From assembly GCA_963707125.1 (NCBI GenBank), contig CAVPOU010000027.1:1-64000 (forward strand): DNA of 64,000 nt, read 5' to 3'. Made by a program: the position numbers and the translations under genes. Below the pieces are notes generated by a model. That model did not search any database and was not told the origin of the DNA. It saw only the letters and a program-made list of their open reading frames with translations. This DNA comes from CAVPDE01 sp963707125 (GTDB taxonomy: Bacteria; Desulfobacterota; DSM-4660; Desulfatiglandales; HGW-15). This document shows positions 10,132 through 18,823 of the stretch, piece after piece; positions within the stretch are counted from its first letter, which is position 1; every line of letters starts with the position of its first letter.

Positions 10132-11028
10132 TCACCGGCGTCCCGAACGATGGCGAAACACGCCGGCCACACCCGCAAGAATGAGAGCCATGCCCAGCAG
10201 GGTGCTGGAGGTGATTCGCTCGTCCAGCACCACCCGGCCCAGCAACACGGCGATCACGGGATTCACATACGCATAGGTCGTCACCACCGTGATTGGCAGG
10301 GTTCGAACTGCGATGACATAGGAAGTGAAGCTGATCACCGAGCCGGCAATGACCAGGTAAGCCCAGCCTATCCACGCCGTGGTATTCGGCTGGGGCCAGG
10401 GCTCGGCCACGAGCAGCATGGCTACCATAAGGCCGAGACCCCCGAAGAACTGCTGATAGGCGGCAACCACCACCGCAGTGCTCTTTGGTGGTGATCGCTG
10501 CAACATCAGAGACCCCGCCGGCCATATGACGGCCGCGATGAGCAGGGCTACCGTAGATGCGAGGTCGGCACTGACGCCTTTCTGGAGCACAGGCCAAACC
10601 AGCACTCCCAGGCCCGCAAATCCGACCAACAAGGAAAGGATAAGAAGGGGCGACGGGGTTTCCCTGTCAATGATCGCCTCCATGATGACCGCCCAGATGG
10701 GCGTGGTGCCGAGGACCAGCGCCGCATAACCGGAATCGGCATGACGTTCCGCCCACGTGACCATGCCGTTGCCGCCAAGCCACAGGAGCAACCCGGTCAC
10801 AGCCAGCAACCGGAGCTCGCTGCGCGAGACGGCCAGGCGGTGCCTGAGCAGCCAAGCCAGAGGGAAGAGGATCGCAGCGGCGCACAGAATTCGGCTCGCG
10901 ACCATGGCAAAGGGCGGAAAGCCGCTGCCTTCTCGCACCGCCAGCCGAATGAAAAGGTACGTGCTTCCCCAGACCAGGTAAACGATGACCAGGTGCAGCA
11001 GACCTTTGATGGGAAGGGAAGTGGGCAT
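10132..11028 (-). CDS. EamA/DMT-superfamily transporter (YedA-like)
   Basis: A 298-residue integral membrane protein with ten predicted hydrophobic segments arranged as two EamA repeats. The characteristic start VYLVWGSTYLFIR is near residue 15, and the second repeat carries WIGWAYLVIAGSVISF and TYAYVNPVIAVLLG. Such drug/metabolite transporters export amino acids or other small metabolites; the substrate is not predictable. The ATG at 11028 begins the usual EamA N-terminus; an in-frame TTG 63 bases upstream is less likely. It converges with the acetyltransferase, 41 bases apart, with no clear terminator between. Confidence 0.87.
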   Translation of the reverse strand: MPTSLPIKGLLHLVIVYLVWGSTYLFIRLAVREGSGFPPFAMVASRILCAAAILFPLAWLLRHRLAVSRSELRLLAVTGLLLWLGGNGMVTWAERHADSGYAALVLGTTPIWAVIMEAIIDRETPSPLLILSLLVGFAGLGVLVWPVLQKGVSADLASTVALLIAAVIWPAGSLMLQRSPPKSTAVVVAAYQQFFGGLGLMVAMLLVAEPWPQPNTTAWIGWAYLVIAGSVISFTSYVIAVRTLPITVVTTYAYVNPVIAVLLGRVVLDERITSSTLLGMALILAGVAGVFRHRSGRR

Positions 11029-11099
11029 GAAGGTTATTGAAGAGATAAAGTCACGCAGTAAAAGGTTGATTGAAAATTGATGGACTCCCAAAAAGTCGC

Positions 11100-11220
11100 G
11101 TTCACCCTTCGATACCTCAGGGCGAACGCTTTGAAGCGGTAGTAACTGTCTGGTTTTCCGTTCGTGGTGAGGCCTGCCTGCCGAAGCCTCGGCGCAGGCA
11201 GGTATCGAACCATGAACGGA
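11100..11220. repeat. Dispersed palindromic repeat, family B copy 2
   Basis: Begins GTTCACCCTTCGATACCTC and ends GTATCGAACCATGAACGG, as at 8380-8506. It contains a smaller inverted pair around a GCCTGCCTGCCGAAGC/GCGCAGGCAGG core. It lies between the divergently read transporter start and the end of cobA-hemD. Confidence 0.75.
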
Positions 11221-11255
11221 AAACCCCTTTGGGGACTCTTACGAGGCCATCAAAA

Positions 11256-12794
11256 TTAGGGTTGCGTAAAATAATCAACAATGGCCTTGGCCAGGGCTTC
11301 GATGGTGTAATCTGGAGGAGTGATCCGGACAGATAAGCCTCTCTGTTCTGCCGTCTTTGCCGTCACAGGTCCGATGCAGGCAACCGTCACCTTCTTCATC
11401 CACTTAAGAAGCTGCTCGCTTTCGCCTTCAAACATTTCCATAAAGTTGTTCACCGTAGAGGAACTGGTGAAGGTCACCATGTGGATGTCGCCTTTTCCCA
11501 GCATGGCCCTGATCTCATCCTTGTCCCCTTCAGGCTTAACGGTTCGGTAGGCTTCCACCACCTCCACCGTCGCTCCCATCATTTCCAGTTCCTGGGGGAG
11601 CACTTCCCTTGCTTCAGCAGCCCTGGGCAAGAGAATCCTTAAGCCTTCGACACGGTGTTTTCTGAAAGCATCAACCACGGCTTCCGCCCTGTACTCCTCA
11701 GGGACAAGATCAGGCTTAACCCCTTTTCTGCGGACCGCATCAGCAGTCTTTGGACCAATGGCTGCAATCCTGATCCCTTTAAGATTTCTGACGTCCTGTC
11801 CGGAATCTTCCAAGCGATCAAAGAAATACTTCACCCCATTCACACTCGTGAACACGAGCCACTGATAGCTTTCCACGCTTCCAATCGCCCGATCGAGCTC
11901 CTTCCAGCTTAAAGGCGGAATCACTTCAATAGTGGGGAACTCGACGCATTCCGCTCCGAGATCAGCGAGGAGAGCCATGAAATCGCTTGCTTGGTCCCGC
12001 GCCCTTGTGACCACAATTCTTTTCCCGAAAAGGGGCCTTTGTTCGAACCAGTTGAGCTCTTTTCTGAGGCTGACCACGTCGCCTACCACAATGATCGCAG
12101 GCGGCTTGATATTCTCTTTTTTGGCTTTATCAGCAATATTCCCGAGAGAGCCTGTTATGGTTCTCTGTCCCGGAACAGTCCCCGCACGGATGACGGCGAC
12201 CGGCGTATCAGGAGAGCGGCCATGTTCCATGAGGCTTGCTGCGATTTTAGCGAGGTTCCCCACCCCCATGAGAAACACAAGGGTGCCTATGCCTGTGGCA
12301 AGCTTGTCCCAGGCGATGCCTGACGTTTCTTTCGCAGGATCTTCGTGGCCGGTGATGAAGGCGACCGTTGCAGTGAAGTCCCGGTGAGTCAATGGAATAC
12401 CGGCATAGGCCGGCACGGCTATCGCCGATGTCACGCCAGGCACCACCTCAAACGAGATGCCTGCCTTGACCAGTTCCAGAGCCTCCTCTCCCCCTCGGCC
12501 GAAAATGAAAGGATCGCCTCCCTTGAGCCGGACCACATTCAGCCCGTGGCGCGCCTTGCTGACGATCAGGCTGTTGATGTTGTCCTGACTCATGGTGTGG
12601 CGGCCGCCTTCTTTGCCTACATAGATGAGCTCCGCGCCCTTTCTTGCGTATTCGAGGAAAACGCGGTTTGCGAGATAATCGTAAACAACGACGTCCGCTT
12701 TCTCGATACACTCTTTGGCCTTAAGCGTCAAAAGGCCCGGATCGCCCGGGCCGGAACCCACAAGATACACCTTACCTTTTTTCGCCTTTGCCAT
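11256..12794 (-). CDS. cobA-hemD: Uroporphyrinogen-III C-methyltransferase / uroporphyrinogen-III synthase fusion
   Basis: A 512-residue bifunctional enzyme. Residues 1-245 are the SAM-dependent uroporphyrinogen-III methyltransferase (GSGPGDPGLLTLKA at the N-terminus, GGDPFIFGRGGEE, MGVGNL). It makes precorrin-2 for siroheme or cobalamin. Residues from about 255 to the end are HemD, which closes hydroxymethylbilane to uroporphyrinogen III (FTSVNGVKYFF, LPRAAEAREVLPQEL, TFTSSSTVNNF). The fusion is common in Desulfobacterota and Clostridia. It lies downstream of hemC and ispD on the same strand, separated from hemC by a repeat. It converts HemC's product directly, so the two genes are consecutive steps of tetrapyrrole synthesis. 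Confidence 0.95.
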   Translation of the reverse strand: MAKAKKGKVYLVGSGPGDPGLLTLKAKECIEKADVVVYDYLANRVFLEYARKGAELIYVGKEGGRHTMSQDNINSLIVSKARHGLNVVRLKGGDPFIFGRGGEEALELVKAGISFEVVPGVTSAIAVPAYAGIPLTHRDFTATVAFITGHEDPAKETSGIAWDKLATGIGTLVFLMGVGNLAKIAASLMEHGRSPDTPVAVIRAGTVPGQRTITGSLGNIADKAKKENIKPPAIIVVGDVVSLRKELNWFEQRPLFGKRIVVTRARDQASDFMALLADLGAECVEFPTIEVIPPLSWKELDRAIGSVESYQWLVFTSVNGVKYFFDRLEDSGQDVRNLKGIRIAAIGPKTADAVRRKGVKPDLVPEEYRAEAVVDAFRKHRVEGLRILLPRAAEAREVLPQELEMMGATVEVVEAYRTVKPEGDKDEIRAMLGKGDIHMVTFTSSSTVNNFMEMFEGESEQLLKWMKKVTVACIGPVTAKTAEQRGLSVRITPPDYTIEALAKAIVDYFTQP

Positions 12795-12831
12795 AGGATC
12801 AGCTCCTGACCGAGCTCCTGATTTGTTTCAG

Positions 12832-13035
12832 CAAATTCGAAATCCGAAGCACGAAATTCGAAACAAGCACAAAATCCCAAATTCGAAACAAAGTCAATTC
12901 ACATATCGGATTTGCGTTATCGCTCAATCGCCAACCGTTTTGAATTTTTGCCATTCGAATTTGCCCTTCGACGTGGCTCAGGGTGGTGAGCTAGTCGAAC
13001 CATTTCGTGCTTCGATATTCGGATTTCGAATTTCA
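12832..13035. repeat. MITE-like repeat, family A copy 1 with nested family B-type core
   Basis: Fills the gap between hemC and cobA-hemD. The ends are inverted relatives: AAATTCGAAATCCGAAGCACG at the left, CGTGCTTCGATATTCGGATTTCG at the right. Inside at 12962-13005 lies a CCTTCGACxTGGCTCAGGG...GGTGAGCTAGTCGAACC palindrome. Related copies are at 14019-14213, 60597-60749 and 62139-62290. No transposase is present, so this would be a non-autonomous element. Confidence 0.8.
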
Positions 13036-13953
13036 CTTCTTGTAGATCTTTTCAAGAATCCGATCTGCCCCTGCCGATAGAAGCCGCCTGGCCAGAGCGA
13101 TTCCGAGTTCCTCCGGCTTGTCCTTTGCTCCTCGGATCTCCTGCCTCAGGATCTTGCTCCCATCCAGCTCTGCAACCATTCCATCCATAACCATTAGGTC
13201 TCTTTCCACTCTGGCGTAACCGGCAAGAGGCACCTGACATCCCCCTTCAAGCTCCTTCAAAAAAGCTCTCTCCGCCCTGGCTGCCAGCTCCGTTTCAAGA
13301 TCATTCAAGAAGGAGATAAGATTTCTTGTCTTCTCATCGTCCACCCTCAACTCCAGCCCCAGCACGCCTTGCCCGATCGCGGGCAATACCGCCTCGGGGG
13401 ATAGAGGGGTCGTGATTCTGTCTGAAAGTCCAAGACGTTTGAGCCCGGCCGTTGCCAGCACTATAGCTTGCAGATCTCCGCTGTCCAGCTTTCGTAGTCG
13501 TGTGTCCACATTTCCTCTCAAAGGGGCGATATGAAAATCAGGCCGCATGTGAAGCAATTGCGCCGACCGTCTCAGGCTGCTTGTGCCGACCGAGGCCCCC
13601 TGTGGCAAATCTTTGACCGCCTTGAAATGTCTTGATACAAAGGCATCACGGGGATCCTCTCTTTTCGGATACACAGAGATCTTGAGTCCTTCCTGAAGCT
13701 CCGCAGGCACATCCTTCAAGCTGTGCACCGCGAGGTCCACATCGTTTTTCAACAAGGCGTCTTCTATCTCTTTGACAAACAGGCCTTTTCCGCCAATCTT
13801 GCTCAAAGGGGAGTCGAGGATCTTGTCTCCCTTGGTCTTGATTTTGACCAGTTCTACCCGGACTTCAGGGTGTCGGGTTTGCACCTCCTTCTTCACCCAC
13901 TCGCTCTGGGCCAGGGCGAGCTTGCTTCCTCTGGTGCCGATGCGCAAGATCAT
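13033..13953 (-). CDS. hemC: Hydroxymethylbilane synthase (porphobilinogen deaminase)
   Basis: A 306-residue cytosolic enzyme that joins four porphobilinogen molecules into hydroxymethylbilane. The N-terminus LRIGTRGSKLALAQ, the VHSLKDVP segment with its catalytic Asp, GTSSLRRSAQL, and LRGNVDTRL are all present. The Cys that carries the dipyrromethane cofactor is in LEGGCQVPLAG near residue 240. Length is normal. The last few codons run into the edge of the repeat downstream, which may have reshaped the C-terminus. It lies upstream of cobA-hemD, which uses its product. Confidence 0.96.
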   Translation of the reverse strand: MILRIGTRGSKLALAQSEWVKKEVQTRHPEVRVELVKIKTKGDKILDSPLSKIGGKGLFVKEIEDALLKNDVDLAVHSLKDVPAELQEGLKISVYPKREDPRDAFVSRHFKAVKDLPQGASVGTSSLRRSAQLLHMRPDFHIAPLRGNVDTRLRKLDSGDLQAIVLATAGLKRLGLSDRITTPLSPEAVLPAIGQGVLGLELRVDDEKTRNLISFLNDLETELAARAERAFLKELEGGCQVPLAGYARVERDLMVMDGMVAELDGSKILRQEIRGAKDKPEELGIALARRLLSAGADRILEKIYKK

Positions 13954-14018
13954 AACAAAGTGTCTTTCCTTTTCACCTGACTGCAGGAGGTGAGTTTAAC
14001 TTCCTGAGTGAAAGACTC

Positions 14019-14213
14019 TCAAATCCGAATCTCGAAATCCGAAATTCGAAACAAATTCAAAATACAAATGCTCCAATGTTCAAAACAGAAACCAAGCAGC
14101 TCACGGTTTTGGTCATTTGAATTTGGATCATTGAAAATTGCCCTTCGACATGGCTCAGGGTGGTGAGCTAGTCGAACCATTTCGGATTTCGTGCTTCGTA
14201 TTTCGGATTTCAA
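14019..14213. repeat. MITE-like repeat, family A copy 2 with nested core
   Basis: Lies between ispD and hemC. Same ends as copy 1 (CGAAATCCGAAATTCGAAAC at the left, CGTGCTTCGTATTTCGGATTTC at the right), with the same nested CTTCGACATGGCTCAGGGTG core at 14140-14183. It supports a mobile history: two near-identical nested elements inserted one gene apart. Confidence 0.8.
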
Positions 14214-14923
14214 GTTTTTTCAGATATCCGGTCTCTACCCTTGCTCAGTAAGAACCGCGCTAATTCTAAATCCTGTGGTGTCGTGATCTTGATGTTCTCT
14301 TCCGATCCTTCGATAATGTTGACGGGAATACCTGTCCTCTCCATCAAGAGAGCATCATCCGTGATTTCTTCCCAGTTTTCCTCAAGAGCCCGGCGGTGGG
14401 CTTCAAGGATGTCTTCATATCGGAAAGCCTGCGGCGTCTGCACCAGCCAGAGGCATCTCCGATCATGGGTCTTCACGACAAGACCATCCCTGTCCGCTTC
14501 CTTGACGGTCTCCCTCGCCGCCATGGCCGGGATGACCGCTCGATATTGGCTTGCTGCCCTAACAATCCGGCTAATGAGATCCGGTGGAACAAGAGGCCTA
14601 ACTCCGTCATGAATCAAGACAAGGGGATAGTAACCTTCAGTCGCCTCAAGCCCCAGTCTGACGGAATCCTGACGCTTCTCCCCTCCGGCGACGACCTTCT
14701 TGACTTTGGCCAATTCATATTTTTCCACAATCTCGCGGCGGCAGTAGTCCACTTTGCCGGGTGGAACAACTAGAACGATTCCGTCAATATCAGGGCAGAG
14801 GTCAAAGCGCTCCAGAGTGACCGCAAGGATGGGCCGGCCCTCAAGTTCCATGAACTGCTTTAGTTGATCGCCCCCCATGCGAATCCCTGCACCAGCTGCA
14901 GTAATGATGGCTGCGGTTCTCAC
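14210..14923 (-). CDS. ispD: 2-C-methyl-D-erythritol 4-phosphate cytidylyltransferase
   Basis: A 237-residue cytidylyltransferase of the MEP isoprenoid pathway that activates methylerythritol phosphate with CTP. The nucleotide-binding N-terminus AAGAGIRMGG is followed by KQF, the GGEKRQDSVRLGL motif, HDGVRPLVPP, the RETVKEAD stretch, LVQTPQAFR and TDDALLMER, all diagnostic. The start is GTG at 14923 with GAGG upstream. It is the first gene of a minus-strand run ispD-hemC-cobA-hemD. No adjacent ispF is seen, though the two are often linked or fused. The C-terminal codons enter the repeat boundary. Confidence 0.95.
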   Translation of the reverse strand: MRTAAIITAAGAGIRMGGDQLKQFMELEGRPILAVTLERFDLCPDIDGIVLVVPPGKVDYCRREIVEKYELAKVKKVVAGGEKRQDSVRLGLEATEGYYPLVLIHDGVRPLVPPDLISRIVRAASQYRAVIPAMAARETVKEADRDGLVVKTHDRRCLWLVQTPQAFRYEDILEAHRRALEENWEEITDDALLMERTGIPVNIIEGSEENIKITTPQDLELARFLLSKGRDRISEKT

Positions 14924-15021
14924 CAGGTCACCCTCGCCTTAAATCTCTTTCTTCAAACCCAAACCTTGGGGACCCTATTGCAGAGGCCGTGAAACCTATG
15001 GCATATGCTGAAAAAAAACTT

Positions 15022-15110
15022 GAACCGAAGAATGTCGAACAAGGAATGTCGAATGTCGAAGTGAAACCTTCATCATTCTGCGGTTCTTTGTTCGATATTC
15101 GACATTCTGT
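15022..15110. repeat. Palindromic repeat, family C copy 1
   Basis: Contains GAACAAGGAATGTCGAATG and, inverted, GTTCGATATTCGACATTC around a CTTCATCATTCTGCGGTTC core. Related sequence lies at 34748-34819 and 63394-63538. It occupies part of the 535-base gap between ispD and the Rho-N gene (14924-15458); no gene is recognisable in that gap. Confidence 0.7.
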
Positions 15111-15240
15111 GTTTTGCATAGGCTGTAACAAGGTAACCAAACACTCCCTAATTTCCTCCCCATCGATCGCACGGGAATCTATTTCGCCAGGATGACTTTC
15201 CCCTCCCTAGACGGGAAGCTGTGAAAAAATTGCTGTTTGT

Positions 15241-15320
15241 TCGTCACTCCGGTGAAAACCGGAGTCCAGAATATCCATATCCCCTTGTGAATCCTGGATT
15301 CCGGCTTCCGCCGGAATGAC
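15241..15320. repeat. Dispersed inverted repeat, family D copy 1
   Basis: Contains GTCACTCCGGTGAAAACCGG and CTGGATTCCGGCTTCCGCC followed by GGAATGAC, the widespread proteobacterial repeat whose translation reads VIPAKAGIQ. Other copies are at 27342-27412 and 53817-53886. Confidence 0.75.
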
Positions 15321-15458
15321 ATGGTAGACCATGGAGCCAATTTCTTCACGCCTTCCGGGAGGGACGGGGGGAGGGTGAAGACGGGTTCGGAAACAGCGAA
15401 AACAAAAACAGGCCCAGGGTCGCCCGTCCCGTGAGCCTGCTTCATGAAGAGATTGGGG

Positions 15459-15842
15459 TTACACCTTTGCAACCTTCTTGCTTCGTTTCTTGAGTCGGTT
15501 GATCCTGCGGCGCAGGACATTGATTTTTTTCTTGTCCTTTGACGAAATGGCCGTCTTCTTCTCTTCCTTCAGTCGGAAAATCTTCTCCTTCATTTCACCG
15601 ACCGTAGCCTTCACTTCGAGCCCCTTCTTGGCCGGCTCTTCATCCTTGATCCCCAGCGCTTCTTTGACGGCCGGCAGAAGCTCTTCCTTCTTCATCGCGT
15701 GAACACCGCTGATGCCCAGGTTCTTGTTCAGGGCAAACTCCCTCAGTTCAATAACCGTCATTTTGTCCAACGGCTTTTCAGGGACGGCTTGTTCTTCTTT
15801 CTTTTCTTCCTGGGTCTCTTCCTTCTTTATTTCTTCTTCCAT
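15459..15842 (-). CDS. Small Rho-N-domain-like, lysine-rich protein
   Basis: A 127-residue protein. An acidic, Glu/Lys-rich N-terminal 25 residues is followed by a segment like the N-terminal domain of transcription terminator Rho (MTVIELREFALNKNLGISGV, then MKKEELLPAVKEAL). A strongly basic helical C-terminus (INVLRRRINRLKKRSKK) ends the protein. The Rho-N/SAP-like fold plus basic tail suggests nucleic-acid binding. Homologous short proteins may exist but I cannot name a characterised one. It follows the slipin gene on the same strand after 56 bases. It is not Rho itself: the RNA-binding CSD and ATPase domains are absent. Confidence 0.7.
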   Translation of the reverse strand: MEEEIKKEETQEEKKEEQAVPEKPLDKMTVIELREFALNKNLGISGVHAMKKEELLPAVKEALGIKDEEPAKKGLEVKATVGEMKEKIFRLKEEKKTAISSKDKKKINVLRRRINRLKKRSKKVAKV

Positions 15843-15898
15843 GTTTTGTTCTCTCCTGCTTCTTCTCTTGATTTAGATCGAACGCTCCACGGTATCCT

Positions 15899-16642
15899 CT
15901 AATCCTTATCCTTTCTAAAGAAAGGCCTGAAGAGATCTATCGGTATGGGAAAAAGCGTCGTCGAATTTCCCTCCGATGATATCTCCCTCAAGGTTTGAAG
16001 GTACCGCAACTGGAGCGCCTCGGGGTGCTGCGCAATGATGCCGGCTGCTTCGGTGAGACGGGCGGCTGCCTGAAACTCGCCTTCTGCATTGATGACTTTG
16101 GCCCGTCTTTCTCTCTCCGCCTCAGCCTGTTTGGCCATTGCCCTCTGCATCTCCTGGGGCAGATCAATGTGTTTCACTTCAACGGTGGCGACCTTGATGC
16201 CCCAGGGACCTGTATGCTGGTCAAGAATGTTTTGGATTTTAAGGTTTATCTTCTCCCTCTGTGCAAGCAGTTCATCCAGCTCAACCTGACCGCATACGCT
16301 CCTAAGGGTAGTCTGAGCAAGCTGTGATGTGGCATAATTATAATTCTCCACCTCGATGGTCGCTTTATTGGGATCCATGACCCTGAAGTAGACCACCGCA
16401 TTGACCTTTACAGAAACATTGTCCCGTGTAATCACATCCTGGGGTGGGACATCCATGGTCACCAGGCGGAGGCTGACCTTGACCATCTTATCGATGACTG
16501 GAATAAGGAGGATCAAGCCGGGCCCCTTCACATTGATCACGCGTCCCAGCCTGAAGATGACTCCTCGTTCATATTCACGCAGGACTTTGATGGCTGAAAA
16601 CAGGAAAAAAACAACTAAAACCACTGCCAGTATCCAGAACAT
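15899..16642 (-). CDS. SPFH/Band 7 membrane protein (slipin, stomatin-like)
   Basis: A 247-residue stomatin homologue. One N-terminal membrane segment (residues 1-20) is followed by the SPFH domain with REYERGVIFRLGRV, RLVTMDVPPQDVITRDNVSVKVNAVVYFRV and the helical AQTTLRSVCGQ segment, then a coiled coil with AEAERERRAKVINAEGE. Slipins form oligomers in membrane microdomains. The neighbour immediately upstream encodes an NfeD/ClpP-class membrane protease, the classic partner. The pair (about 80 bases apart) is a conserved operon in which the protease cleaves near the slipin C-terminus in characterised archaeal examples. Confidence 0.93.
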   Translation of the reverse strand: MFWILAVVLVVFFLFSAIKVLREYERGVIFRLGRVINVKGPGLILLIPVIDKMVKVSLRLVTMDVPPQDVITRDNVSVKVNAVVYFRVMDPNKATIEVENYNYATSQLAQTTLRSVCGQVELDELLAQREKINLKIQNILDQHTGPWGIKVATVEVKHIDLPQEMQRAMAKQAEAERERRAKVINAEGEFQAAARLTEAAGIIAQHPEALQLRYLQTLREISSEGNSTTLFPIPIDLFRPFFRKDKD

Positions 16643-16722
16643 AATATCCCCCTTTCATGGGCCAGCCTTCCACCTGTCTTGATTCTCCCCTGCCGTGACA
16701 GGGAAACAGACGAGGTTCCGGC

Positions 16723-18012
16723 TTATTGAGGTTTGACGGCTTTTCTCACTTTCAGAACCAGCCCGGTCACTTGCTCGACCGTAACCATTTCCCCGGGCTC
16801 CAGCTTTTCACTGGACACGGCACGCCAGTATTCCCCATGAACGAACACCAGACCTTCCGGATCAATAGGCTTCTGGACGATCCCCACTTCTCCGATGAGC
16901 CCTTCCACGCCGCTTTGAGGCTTGGAATGGTAAGCCCGGAAAGCAAGGGTGGAAACAATGACAAAAAAGCCCCCGATCAAAACAATGGTTGGTGCCATCA
17001 AACGGAGAGAGACTCCCACATCTTCAAAAAGCATGATGGATCCCAGAGTGAGAGAGACAATGCCTCCCAGGGAAAGAATGCCGTAACTGGCGACCTTGAT
17101 TTCGGCGATGAAAAAAATGACGGCCAGGGCAATCAGAAGCAAGCCGGCGTAATTCACCGGAAGAGTCTGAAAAGAATAGAAGGCGAGGATCAACGATATC
17201 GCCCCAACGACTCCGGGGAAAACAGCGCCGGGATGGGCCAACTCGAAGTAAAGACCTGCAAGGCCGATCATCATCAAGATGTAGGCGATGTTTGGATCGC
17301 CGATGATTCGAAGGACCGTATCCCTAAACCCGGGCTTGTGGTATAGTTTGGCGAGGTCTTTCGTCTTCAGCGTTACTTTCCCCTGCTTGAGCTGGATTTC
17401 TCTGCCATCCAGAAGTTTGAGCAGTTCATCGATATCGGCGGCTACCAGATCAACCACTTTCTTCTCCACCGCCTCCTCAGCCGTGATGGAAACACTTTCC
17501 CGGATCGCCTTTTCAACCCAATCCGCATTCCTTCCCTTGTCCTGGGCAATGCCTCTTCCATAAGAAGCCATGTCGTTGACGACTTTTTCCGACATGTCCT
17601 TGTCAATGTCTTTCCCGCCGGCGCCCACGGGATGGGCTGCCCCGATATTGGTTCCCGGCGCCATGGCCGCGACATGGGCGGAAACGGTTATCATCACTCC
17701 GGCAGAGGCTGCGCCGGCCCCCTTAGGCGCCACATAGACCACGACGGGGACCGAGGAATTCATGATTCCCTTCACCATGGTGCGCATGGAAGGAACCAGG
17801 CCGCCCGGTGTGTCCAGCCGGATGACAATAAGCTCATCGCCGCTCTTTTCCGCATCCTCCAGGCCTCGAGTGAGAAATGCCGCTGCTCCTGGGTTGATCG
17901 GCCCCTCGAGTTCGATAATCCTGACCTCGCCCCCTTTCGTCAAGCCCACGGTCTTTCCCAGGCCGACAAGGGCAAGGCACAGCATTCCTGCAATGATCAG
18001 TCTTTTACTCAT
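16723..18012 (-). CDS. NfeD-family membrane-bound ClpP-class serine protease
   Basis: A 429-residue long-form NfeD protein. A signal peptide (about 1-24) precedes a ClpP-like protease domain with the nucleophile Ser in GAGAASAGVMI and the conserved HVAAMAPGTNIGAAHP. Then come four or five membrane segments (about 240-350) and a C-terminal soluble OB-fold NfeD domain (GLIGEVGIVQKPIDP, VHGEYWRAVS). The catalytic site faces outward in known homologues. It lies one base after the UDG stop, so those two are coupled, and upstream of its partner slipin. All key residues appear intact. Confidence 0.92.
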   Translation of the reverse strand: MSKRLIIAGMLCLALVGLGKTVGLTKGGEVRIIELEGPINPGAAAFLTRGLEDAEKSGDELIVIRLDTPGGLVPSMRTMVKGIMNSSVPVVVYVAPKGAGAASAGVMITVSAHVAAMAPGTNIGAAHPVGAGGKDIDKDMSEKVVNDMASYGRGIAQDKGRNADWVEKAIRESVSITAEEAVEKKVVDLVAADIDELLKLLDGREIQLKQGKVTLKTKDLAKLYHKPGFRDTVLRIIGDPNIAYILMMIGLAGLYFELAHPGAVFPGVVGAISLILAFYSFQTLPVNYAGLLLIALAVIFFIAEIKVASYGILSLGGIVSLTLGSIMLFEDVGVSLRLMAPTIVLIGGFFVIVSTLAFRAYHSKPQSGVEGLIGEVGIVQKPIDPEGLVFVHGEYWRAVSSEKLEPGEMVTVEQVTGLVLKVRKAVKPQ

Positions 18013-18013
18013 T

Positions 18014-18823
18014 TCACTTCACCTTGAGACCCAACCGTCCCATGATTTTCTGCACGTCCTCCCACACCTGGCGTTTTAGCGGACGCTCCTCTGAGGGGTT
18101 TCTCAGGATGTACGCAGGGTGGAAGGTGGCCATAAGCGGGATTCCCATAAAAGAGAACCAGTTTCCTCTTTCCTGGGTGATCTTGAATTCCCTGCCGAGC
18201 AGACTCTTAGCGGCGATGCGGCCCAGGGTGCAAATCACCTCGGGCCGGATGATCGCGAGCTGTTGTTTCAGAAAAGGCAGGCAGATTTGAACCTCGTCTG
18301 CTTCAGGGTCCCTGTTGTTGGGCGGCCGGCATTTGACCACATTACAAATATAAACATCCTCCCGCTTGAGGCCCATGCCGCTTTCAATAATTTTTGTCAG
18401 AAGTTTACCCGCCTCACCGACAAAAGGTCTTCCGGCTGCATCTTCTTCCGCGCCCGGGCCCTCGCCCACAAACACAAGGCGGGCGCTGGGTGAGCCTTCC
18501 CCAAAAACAAGATGTGTCCTTCCCTGAGAGAGTTTACACCGCTGGCAGTCCCCGATGAAAGCACGCAACGAATCGAGATCCATGAGATGGTTCTGTTCGG
18601 CATTCGGATCGCTCATGCTTTCACTTGAAAGCTTCGGGAGGTCAACCCTTCGGCTCTTCTTACCCCGCTCTTCTCCACCCTCCGTCCCGCCTTTGGCGGG
18701 ACTACGGGGGACGGGCGAGCGGGGGCTGAGCGCCGTCGAAGGGTCAAAACCGTTCTGGGGATAGGAGATCAAAAGGTTCCTGAGCTGGCTCACAATCTCC
18801 AGAAGTTCCGCTCTGGGACTCAT
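18014..18823 (-). CDS. Family 4 uracil-DNA glycosylase (iron-sulfur)
   Basis: A 269-residue UDGa-type repair enzyme that excises uracil from DNA. After a variable, low-complexity Pro/Arg-rich N-terminal 90 residues, the catalytic domain shows CQRCKL, FVGEGPGAEEDAAGRPFVG, NVVKCRPPNNRDP and the C-terminal FHPAYILRNP. The Cys set (CxxC, KC, and the Cys of ICTLGRIA) binds the [4Fe-4S] cluster. ATG at 18823 is chosen because it overlaps the coaBC stop (ATGA), showing translational coupling. The N-terminal extension is longer than in typical members (about 200 residues) and may be a linker. Confidence 0.92.
   Translation of the reverse strand: MSPRAELLEIVSQLRNLLISYPQNGFDPSTALSPRSPVPRSPAKGGTEGGEERGKKSRRVDLPKLSSESMSDPNAEQNHLMDLDSLRAFIGDCQRCKLSQGRTHLVFGEGSPSARLVFVGEGPGAEEDAAGRPFVGEAGKLLTKIIESGMGLKREDVYICNVVKCRPPNNRDPEADEVQICLPFLKQQLAIIRPEVICTLGRIAAKSLLGREFKITQERGNWFSFMGIPLMATFHPAYILRNPSEERPLKRQVWEDVQKIMGRLGLKVK

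Noticed and set aside
12715..13080. Plus-strand frame translating as a PFDVAQGGELVEPF-type peptide
   Set aside because: This is translation of the dispersed repeat, not a gene.
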